From Isotricha intestinalis (Eukaryota > Ciliophora > Litostomatea > Vestibuliferida > Isotrichidae), in contig JAJJLU010000826.1 of NCBI GenBank assembly GCA_023807065.1, forward strand, positions 1-17,616: a DNA stretch of 17,616 nucleotides. Reading direction: 5' to 3'. How positions within the stretch are numbered: position 1 is the stretch's first letter; each line of letters starts with the position of its first letter. The translations under genes were made by a program, and so were the position numbers. The notes beneath the pieces are model-generated. The model saw nothing but the letters and a program-made list of their open reading frames with translations, was not told the DNA's origin and made no database searches. Of this stretch, positions 1 to 6,838 are shown piece after piece.

Positions 1-26
1 CCCAATCCCCAATCCCCAATCCCCAA
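1..26. repeat. Telomeric repeat, (CCCCAAT)n, chromosome left end
   Basis: The window opens with a partial unit CCCAAT followed by two full CCCCAAT units and a last CCCCAA running into unique AT-rich sequence. The C-rich strand at a 5' end is the expected orientation for a left telomere (G-strand unit ATTGGGG). The 7-mer differs from the CCCCAA unit of Tetrahymena and Paramecium and the CCCCAAAA unit of spirotrichs. About 3.5 units are present, probably truncated by assembly. The first gene starts about 120 bp inside, as is common on gene-dense ciliate macronuclear chromosomes. Confidence 0.9.
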
Positions 27-142
27 AATACGGTATATATATATGACATGAATATTTTTTCAGAATACAAATTAATTTTTAATTTAATTTAAGTTAAAAT
101 ATATAAAAAATTAATAAAAATATAAAAGTTATAAATAAAATA
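27..142 (+). promoter_or_regulatory. Subtelomeric spacer and 5' leader of the Dpy-30 gene
   Basis: This 116-bp stretch between the telomere and the first ATG must hold any promoter and the 5' untranslated leader of the Dpy-30 gene. It is almost pure A/T, with a TATATATATA run near 34-43. No specific binding site can be assigned. The ATG is preceded by an A-rich context (ATAAAATAATG), similar to the other starts in the window. Confidence 0.45.
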
Positions 143-487
143 ATGAGTAAAGAAGAAAATAAAGAAGTATTAAAAGAAGAAGAAGAAAAAAAAGAAGAAA
201 CAGAATTAAATGAAGGAGGAACAGAACTTGAAGAAAAAGTAGAAAAAGAAATAAATCCAGAATTATTAAATGATGATCCAGAAGAAAGTTTAAAAATAGA
301 AAAAATAGTAATTAAAACAAAACCTTATTTTTCAAGTAATATTTTACCCAAAAGCATTTATTTACAAAAAACAGTTTTACCTTTAGTTTATGAAGCTATT
401 AATCAAACTGAAAAACTTAGACCTAAAGATCCTATTGAATTTTTTGCTGTATATTTACTTGATAAAAATAAAAAAGAAGTTAATTAA
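143..487 (+). CDS. DPY30: Dpy-30 motif protein (DPY30/Sdc1-like)
   Basis: A 114-aa protein. Residues 1-50 are a Glu/Lys-rich, probably disordered tail. Residues about 71-110 match the Dpy-30 motif: a YLQKTVLPLVYEAI helix, then RPKDPIEFFAVYLL, corresponding to the family's conserved RPxxPIEFLAxYLL. DPY30 proteins are about 100 aa and dimerise through this two-helix motif. They dock on ASH2L in Set1/MLL H3K4 methyltransferase complexes. The same motif also occurs in axonemal proteins (radial spoke RSP2, adenylate kinase 7), so in a ciliate a ciliary role is the main alternative. Size and C-terminal position favour the DPY30/Sdc1 type. The gene ends in TAA, has no intron I can see, and is the gene nearest the telomere. 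It converges on RPB10 with about 170 bp between the stop codons. Confidence 0.88.
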   Translation: MSKEENKEVLKEEEEKKEETELNEGGTELEEKVEKEINPELLNDDPEESLKIEKIVIKTKPYFSSNILPKSIYLQKTVLPLVYEAINQTEKLRPKDPIEFFAVYLLDKNKKEVN

Positions 488-655
488 ATTTTTTTAAATA
501 TTTAAATTGAATTTTTTAATTTTATTTTTTAATTTATTAATTATTTATATTTTATCCTTTTTATAATTTATTATTGCATGATAAAGAAGAAAAAATAATA
601 AAAATTTTAAAAGAGTTTATATGATATTTAAAATATTTAAAAAAGCATTAATAAT
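488..655. other. Convergent intergenic spacer, nothing recognised
   Basis: AT-rich stretch between two convergent stop codons (Dpy-30 TAA and the spliced RPB10 TAA). It must hold both 3' ends. I see no RNA gene or repeat here. Confidence 0.5.
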
Positions 656-914
656 TTAATTATTGAATTCAATGTCATTATTTGCTCTTTCATAAACTAT
701 AAATAATTAAATATATATTCTTACTATTATATACAAGAAGTTTTTCAATTAAGTCAACATGAGAAATTAACATTCTTCTACAACAATATCTTTTCATTCC
801 TAATTCATCCAAAGCTGCTGAAATTTCTTTTCCTTCATTTAATAATCTAAGATATTCATCCCATTTATTTCCTATTACTTTTCCGCATGTGAAACATCTT
901 ACTGGAATTATCAT
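656..914 (-). CDS. RPB10: RNA polymerases I/II/III shared subunit RPB10 (RPABC5), two exons
   Basis: Exon 1 (914-725) begins [18 protein letters not shown], the family's near-invariant N-terminus, and carries the zinc ligands Cys7, Cys10, Cys44 and Cys45 (KRYCCRRM). This is followed by HVDLIEKLL, also a family hallmark. The subunit is a small structural component of all three nuclear RNA polymerases. Reading straight on gives an unrelated tail ending in TGA at 690-692. Removing a GTAAGA...TTATAG intron (697-724, 28 nt) instead gives [16 protein letters not shown] and a TAA at 656-658. That tail resembles the usual YNPLEK-type ending and gives 76 aa, against about 67-70 aa in yeast and animals. 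The splice is inferred from frame, site quality and homology, without transcript evidence. The start ATG is certain from conservation. Confidence 0.93.
697..724 (-). other. Intron of RPB10 (28 nt)
   Basis: On the minus strand it begins GTAAGA and ends TTTATAG, is entirely AT-rich apart from the splice dinucleotides, and splits a codon after its first base (A|TT). Splicing restores a family-like C-terminus. Length is similar to other introns inferred on the right side of this window (26 and 36 nt). Confidence 0.75.
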
Positions 915-1350
915 TTTTTATATAATTTTAAATTATTTTTTGATGATAAATTTTATTTATTAATATGATTTATTTAAATAAATATTTATTTTAAAAAATT
1001 GCTTTTTTTACTATTTTTATCCGTTAACTAATATAAAAAAATAAATATAAAAACTAATTTCTATAGATTATACCATAATTTTTAAAAAATAATTATATTA
1101 ATGATTCATTAATTATTTCATTTTTTAATATTACTTATTTAATCATATAATTTTTCAATCATTATTTTTCTTTTTTTTGTGTTATAAATTAAATATTGTT
1201 TAGGTTTTTTCTTTTAGAATTTTTTTGGATTATCATACAGAATTATTTTAGAAACTAAGTTTTATCATTAACTTTTAAATTTTTTTGAAATATAATTTAA
1301 TCAGAAAAATATTTATATACTCTTTTGTTTGTGAATAAAACAAGATTTTA
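915..1350. other. Intergenic, promoter side of RPB10
   Basis: 436 bp between the RPB10 start and the 3' end of the next minus-strand gene. It is AT-rich with many stops in all frames. No RNA gene, repeat or convincing exon is visible. The RPB10 promoter should lie at its left side. Confidence 0.5.
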
Positions 1351-2682
1351 TTAATTTTTATCCAATTTAGCCAAAGAAGTATTAGTTGAGTAGTTTTTAA
1401 ATTGTTTTCTTAAAATATTTTGTTTTAATTTTAAATATTCAGTGTTATTAATATTTAAGCTTGAATTATTTCTTACATTTTTATTTTTATTGAAAAAATA
1501 ATCTTTAGTATAATATTTCTTTTTATCTCTCTCTAGTCTTTCCAATAATAAATTTTTGTCTCTTAAATCATTTTTAAGTAATTTTTCAATTTTTTCATGT
1601 CTTTTTTGTTGTTTTTCAATATTTTTATTTAATTTAAATTTACTATTAGCTTCTGAAATTCTCAAATATTCATTCTTAAAAATAAAATCTTCATCATCAG
1701 TGTATTTTCCTTTAAAAACATTATAATATTCTTTCCTGTTATTAAATGCAAATTTATTAGAAATTTTTTGAGGATCAAAATTAGAAGTTAAATTTAATAT
1801 ATTAATATGTGATTTTTCCATTTTTTTTTGAAAAGAAGTTTTATCTAATTTTTCAAGAAAAATCCTATCTTCTAATTGAGTCAATTGTATTTTATATTTT
1901 TCATCTTTTATTTTATTTTGAATATTAGATTTTAATTTTTGTTCATCTATATATTTAATTTCTTTTTCTCCTAACTGAATATTTTTTAAACATTTTGTAT
2001 AAACTTTTCCTAAAGATGAATTTATATTTATTATGCCATTAATAATTTTATTTGATTTTACCTTTTTTAAATTTGGAATATAACTCTTATTATTTTCATA
2101 GTTTGTATTAATTATTTCTTTCTCTTTATTATTATTTTTATTCATTAATTGATAATTTATTTTTTCTTCTGAGATTGATGTACTTTTATTATTTATTTTT
2201 AACTCACTTTTTTCATTTAATTCGTCCAAATTTTTATTGACTTTATTTATTTCTTCTAAAAGCTTTTTTTCACTATTTAAAAATATGGATTTTCTTGAAG
2301 ATATTTTTTTCACAATTTTCTTATTGTCTATCTTATTGTTAATTAAAGTTTTATTAAAATTGATTTTATTTCTAATTGAATGTTTTGGTGTTGTAAAAAA
2401 TGATTGATTAATAAGAGATAATTTAATCTTTGGATTTATTGTAATTTTAATTTTATTTTCTTTTTTTTTGACTTTTCGACTAGTGAGAGATTTGAAATCT
2501 CTTGAATAATACATTTTATCATAAATGTCATTCACTGAATCTTTTGCTTGTTCTATTATTGAATGAAAATCTTCAATTTTAAATTTTTTTTTGATTAATC
2601 CATTTGAATCTGATTTTTTTATTAATGTTGATAAATTTTTTTTTAAAATAGATGTTGAAGATGGATAAAAAGTAAGTTCCAT
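1351..2682 (-). CDS. Uncharacterised Lys/Asn-rich protein, 443 aa
   Basis: A single uninterrupted frame ending in TAA. I do not recognise the family. The protein is highly charged, rich in Lys, Asn, Ile and Glu, and has no signal peptide or membrane segment. Residues 1-70 are the least biased part (MELTFYPSSTSILKK start, then an EDFHSIIEQAKDSVNDIYDKM helix). The C-terminal third contains heptad-like charged helices (LRISEANSKFKL, EKQQKRHEKIEKLLKNDL, LLLERLERDKKKYY), suggesting a coiled coil. Proteins of this look are common in ciliates as cytoskeletal or basal-body components, but nothing here proves that. Upstream lies a 1.5-kb gene-poor stretch. Confidence 0.8.
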   Translation of the reverse strand: MELTFYPSSTSILKKNLSTLIKKSDSNGLIKKKFKIEDFHSIIEQAKDSVNDIYDKMYYSRDFKSLTSRKVKKKENKIKITINPKIKLSLINQSFFTTPKHSIRNKINFNKTLINNKIDNKKIVKKISSRKSIFLNSEKKLLEEINKVNKNLDELNEKSELKINNKSTSISEEKINYQLMNKNNNKEKEIINTNYENNKSYIPNLKKVKSNKIINGIININSSLGKVYTKCLKNIQLGEKEIKYIDEQKLKSNIQNKIKDEKYKIQLTQLEDRIFLEKLDKTSFQKKMEKSHINILNLTSNFDPQKISNKFAFNNRKEYYNVFKGKYTDDEDFIFKNEYLRISEANSKFKLNKNIEKQQKRHEKIEKLLKNDLRDKNLLLERLERDKKKYYTKDYFFNKNKNVRNNSSLNINNTEYLKLKQNILRKQFKNYSTNTSLAKLDKN

Positions 2683-4223
2683 TTATAATTTTTTTTAAAA
2701 AAAAAAGAAAATAAATTATTATTAAACAATTTCCAAAATAAAAAAAAACTTTACACCACTAATAAAAAAATTAATAAAAAATAACAAAAAAAAATTAACA
2801 GTGGGAAATAAGTTAAAATTTTCAAAATAAAAAATTTTCGGAACAATTTCTTTATTGTCAGATAATGAATAGTAAGATATGATGATAATGATACCTATTC
2901 TTCATTTTATATATCATCATTTATTATTCATAACAAAATTTTTTAGCTTTAATTATTAAAAAGAAGAAAAAAATATTACATAAAAAGAAGGACAAATTAA
3001 ATAAAGAAAAAAAAATGCATCTTTGAATTTTAAAAATCAAATATTTTATTGATTTTAAAAGAATATAAATTGATTAAGAAAATATTTGATTAATGAAAAA
3101 CAAAAATAATAAGTTAAAACAAATTGAAATTAATTATTTCAATTATTATTTTAAAGTTTTAAATTTCTTTGAAAAAAATAATTAATTTACTTCTTAATTA
3201 TTGAGATTTTTTAAAATTGAAGTTAATAGTTAATTTATAAAAAATAAATACTTCAACATTAAAGATATTGAATATTATAATCAACCAACTACTTTTTATA
3301 AGGAAAGTTATATTAAAATAATTTTTTTGAAGATATTCTTTTTAAAAAGAAAAATTTTTATTTTTTTTGTACTTTTTTATTAAAGTCAAATTAGGTGATC
3401 CCCTTTTTATATAGAAATTATTTAGATAAATTTAAATATTTTTAAAATAAGGAAACATTTAAAGCTCATTTTTCTTATATTTTTTTTGAAAATTTAAATT
3501 CAACATTTATTTCAGCATTCAGTTTTCAAAAATCATTACTTTTTATAATTGTTTGAATAAATGTCAAATCAATGCTATAATACTCCATCTTTAATATATT
3601 TCATAGGCATATAGAAGCTTGATTTTGAAATTTATTAGGGAATAAATTGAATTTTATTAATCATTTTATTTAATTTTATTATTATATCGGAAAAGTTTTT
3701 AATTTGTAATATTTTATAATATAAATAAATATAAAATAGGAAACATTTATTTGAATCCATTATTCTGAAATTGAAATTTTATTTAAAATAGTATTTGGTT
3801 TTTTGGATAGTCATTTATATTTCTTATTTGAATCTTCCTTGCAATTAATCAAAAAATTAATCATAAATAACAAAACAAAAAAAATGAATTCAAAATTTTA
3901 TTATTATTAATGAATTTTAAGAAAATTTATGAGTCTATTATTGTAAAAAATAATTTAATGTTCAAATATATAAATATTAATTATGGGAATTTTAAATAAT
4001 AAAATTATGAAAAATATTTTTTGAATTTAATGAAATAAATTTTTTTAGTTTAATTTTATTTTACTTGTAAAATTTCATGTCAATTGAAAAATTTCAATGA
4101 AAGATTTAGGGTTAAAAAAAGTTGTTTATGTATTAACTTTATTAAACATTAAATAATTAAAGAAACATAAAAAAATGATAAGACAAATTCAAATTTTACT
4201 TCATTAATTTCTTAAATCAGTAA
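2683..4223. other. 1.5-kb AT-rich intergenic stretch
   Basis: No frame stays open for a gene-length distance on either strand. It contains an imperfect inverted repeat (arms 2865-2886 and 2913-2931) and several shorter ones. On the minus strand, between about 3480 and 3850, short coding-like runs such as ILKMEYYSIDLTFIQTIIKS are broken by scattered TGA and TAA codons. They could be a decayed gene or chance in AT-rich DNA. The promoter of the 443-aa gene should lie just above 2683. No tRNA-like or mobile element signature is seen. Confidence 0.45.
2865..2931. repeat. Imperfect inverted repeat (possible hairpin)
   Basis: The left arm reads ATGAATAGTAAGATATGATGAT and the right arm ATCATCATTTATTATTCAT, which can pair with a few bulges around a loop of about 26 nt. 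The GATGAT/ATCATC core gives it more complexity than the surrounding A/T. It lies about 180 bp upstream of the 443-aa gene start. Function unknown; chance cannot be excluded in DNA this biased. Confidence 0.4.
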
Positions 4224-5384
4224 TTATTTTTCATTATAAAATTTATTTTCAAGAATAGAAGATCCTTTATTTTTCTTGTTTAAAAAAATATTATCCTTTT
4301 CTCCTTTTTTTTCTATTTTAATACTTAAATCTTTATCCCCATTTTCATTATTTTTTTCATTTTTAATTATATATCCTTCTTTTTCTTGAATTTGTTTTAA
4401 TTTTTTTATAGTATGATTAATTGAAGTTCCAAATTTATTTTCATAAATAATTTCAAAAAAGTTAAAAATTTCTTTATAATCAGTTAATGGAGTTTTAATA
4501 TTATTTTTAATTATAATTCTTTTAATTTCATCATATATTATTTTATTTGAAAAATTAATTAAACAAGGCTTTGAGTATTTTAATAAATCTATAAATAATA
4601 TAATTTGTTTTTTTAGTGTTTTTTCTTTCTTTATATATTTGAAAAATGATCGACAATAATTTTTTTGTTTTCCATTTTTAAAAATATGCTTTTTTATATT
4701 TACATAATATTTAAAACAATAAATACATATTGTATGTGTTTGTATATGGGATTGATTATATATTTTATTTAATGTTTTATATCCTAAAATTAAATTTTCT
4801 TTTTCTTTTTCTTCAGTTATTTTTTCTTTTTCTATATTATCATTTCCAAAATGTTGGAGAAAAAGTTTAAAAGCATTTAATTCTTTTTCTTTAAATTTAT
4901 GATAATTAGAAATTATTTTATTCCTATTTTCATTAGAAATAAAAGTAAATTTCATTATGAAATTTTTAAATTTTTCAACTTCTCTTAATAATATAAAAGC
5001 AAATAAAGAAATTATTTGTTCATTTGATAAAAAATTTTTACAATCAAAATACATTAATGAATAATTTGATTCTTTATTTTTATTTAACACGTTATTAGGA
5101 AATGAAATATTATTATTTTCTTTTTTTTTGCTTTTAGATGTATCTATTATTTTTTCAATTGAATTATCATCATTTTGTGAAGAAACATTTATTTCATTTT
5201 TCATAAAAGGATTATGAATTTTAATTATTTCTTCTTCTTCTTCTTCTTCTATTAAATCTAAATTTGAGTTTTTATTATCTTCATCATTTTTGATGTTTTT
5301 GTTATTATCCTTTTTATTTTTATTATTATTAAGAATAAAATATGAAGAAAAATCTCTATATTCATTTCGATTTTTTTCTTTCAT
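4224..5384 (-). CDS. Uncharacterised protein with possible C2HC zinc knuckle, 386 aa
   Basis: One open frame starting in an A-rich context and ending TAA. I do not recognise the family. Residues 1-105 are low-complexity (Asn/Lys, then an EEEEEEE run near 46-52). Residues about 110-340 look globular and helical: YFDCKNFLSNEQIISLFAFILLREVEKF near 112-139, and a helical block near 258-330. Cys220, Cys223, His233 and Cys244 (CIYC...KKH...NYC) have zinc-finger-like spacing (C-x2-C-x9-H-x10-C), so a single zinc knuckle is possible. The C-terminal 45 residues are again charged and Asn-rich. No membrane segments. Its 5' end is about 200 bp from the TM2 gene's 3' end, same strand. Confidence 0.8.
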   Translation of the reverse strand: MKEKNRNEYRDFSSYFILNNNKNKKDNNKNIKNDEDNKNSNLDLIEEEEEEEIIKIHNPFMKNEINVSSQNDDNSIEKIIDTSKSKKKENNNISFPNNVLNKNKESNYSLMYFDCKNFLSNEQIISLFAFILLREVEKFKNFIMKFTFISNENRNKIISNYHKFKEKELNAFKLFLQHFGNDNIEKEKITEEKEKENLILGYKTLNKIYNQSHIQTHTICIYCFKYYVNIKKHIFKNGKQKNYCRSFFKYIKKEKTLKKQIILFIDLLKYSKPCLINFSNKIIYDEIKRIIIKNNIKTPLTDYKEIFNFFEIIYENKFGTSINHTIKKLKQIQEKEGYIIKNEKNNENGDKDLSIKIEKKGEKDNIFLNKKNKGSSILENKFYNEK

Positions 5385-5587
5385 ATATTTTAGTATGATT
5401 AATATAAAAAATCTAATTAATCGTTAATAAGAAAGTAAATAAAAAATTAAATAAACAAGAAATAAAAAGATCAAAAATTGACAAAATATTAAAAATATTA
5501 TATAAAAACAATTATTGCAAAATAAAAACAAATTTTTTTTGAAAAAAAAAATATATGAATATAACTTATTTTTTATATTTAAATATA

Positions 5588-6109
5588 TCAAATTAAAGGG
5601 AAGCCATTTCCATCATAATAATATGGGATTAAAAAAAGAATGAAATCAGAAAATTCCATAATAACAAAACAAATTAAAGAAAATGAAGCAATTCCTAAAA
5701 TAATTAATTCACAAATTGGTTTTTCTCTTTCATGAAAGCCACTATTATTTAAGCCATTTTCTGAATTAGGTTGAGTTAAATAATATCCAATTAACATACA
5801 AATTATTGGGGTAAATAATAATATTAATTTTAAAATTCCTAAATAAATTTTTCCTATATAAAAATGACCAATTGAAGGCAATAATAATTCTAATATAAAA
5901 GGAAGATATTTATTTGTTTGTTCATATGAACAATATTTTATATTTGATTGATTTAAATTAAAATTTTGATAACCATAATTACATGTACATTTATTTTGAT
6001 GACATTTTCCATTTGGGGAAGGACAATTTATCGAATTACAAATTGTAGATTGTGATGTTTGGGTTATTATTATTATGAAAATATATGTTATTAAAACAAT
6101 TTTTTTCAT
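5588..6109 (-). CDS. EGF-like / TM2 domain membrane protein
   Basis: A 173-aa protein. Residues 1-20 form a signal peptide (MKKIVLITYIFIIIITQ). Residues 24-60 hold six cysteines (24, 29, 36, 41, 43, 60) with the C-x4-C-x6-C-x4-C-x1-C pattern of a short EGF-like module (CPSPNGKCHQNKCTCNYGY). A TM2 domain follows: a helix with LELLLPSIGHFYIGKIYLGILK near 73-94, a hydrophobic run to about 111, then another at 132-152 and the DFILFLIP...DGNGFPL ending. TM2 proteins have paired helices with a GxGxFYxG-type turn; here it is GHFYIG. An extracellular EGF module in front of TM2 is a layout I associate with ciliate and other protist proteins, of unknown role. The gene stops at TGA, supporting TGA as a true stop. 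It is divergent from the polycystin gene. Confidence 0.85.
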   Translation of the reverse strand: MKKIVLITYIFIIIITQTSQSTICNSINCPSPNGKCHQNKCTCNYGYQNFNLNQSNIKYCSYEQTNKYLPFILELLLPSIGHFYIGKIYLGILKLILLFTPIICMLIGYYLTQPNSENGLNNSGFHEREKPICELIILGIASFSLICFVIMEFSDFILFLIPYYYDGNGFPLI

Positions 6110-6838
6110 TTTTAGACTTTATTATTTTTTTTAAATTCTTCAATCAATTAATAATAATTACATGATAAGGAAAGTTATTATATAAAATAACTAAAGTTAT
6201 TTGGGAAAGAAGAATTAAAAAGATATGAATACTCTAAGTATTTTCTTCATTCAATAAAAAACTTTTTGATAATATTCAAAAGTCATTAATAATACCATTA
6301 ATTAAAAATAAAAATGATGAACAAATTAAAAATTCCTTATAAAGGGAAAGAATTAAAAGTTTTTCAGAATTTAAAAATTCACAAAAACTCAATTGAAAAT
6401 TGAATTTAATAAATATAAATTAATGATATAATTTCTTAAATAAAGAAAAAGAAAAATTTTTAAAATATTTAAAATAATATATCATGATTAAAATGAATCA
6501 ACAATATTCTTCAATCGAAGAAATTTTGAAATGATAAATATCCATATAAAAAAATAGTTTCTTTAATGAATTGTGTTAAGTATAAAAAAATATTATAAAA
6601 AAATAAGTGATATTTTTTAATTATTATCATAAAAATTATTCCCAAAATTAATTATAAAATCCTACTTATGAATAAGAAAGAAATATATTTTTTACAAATA
6701 AGTAGAGAAAAACATAAATTCCTATAAAATATTTTATTTAAATTCTTAAAAAAAATTATACTATAGAAATTTTTGAATCAATCGTAACAAAATGTTTTTG
6801 AATAATTATTTAAAGAAAAATATAATTATTTATAACTA
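6110..6838. promoter_or_regulatory. Divergent intergenic region between the TM2 and polycystin genes
   Basis: 729 bp between two divergent start codons, so both promoters must lie here. The sequence is AT-rich without a motif I can name. On the plus strand, 6162-6400 could be read as a small spliced gene, but the evidence is weak. Coding-like runs in several frames between 6150 and 6540 (for example LFGKEELKRYEYSKYF and MIKMNQQYSSIEEILK) could alternatively be remnants of a decayed gene. Confidence 0.45.

Noticed and set aside
3036..3090. Perfect 12-bp inverted repeat ATCAAATATTTT / AAAATATTTGAT with a 31-nt loop.
   Set aside because: At this A/T content, several such repeats are expected by chance in a window of this length; no associated gene structure.
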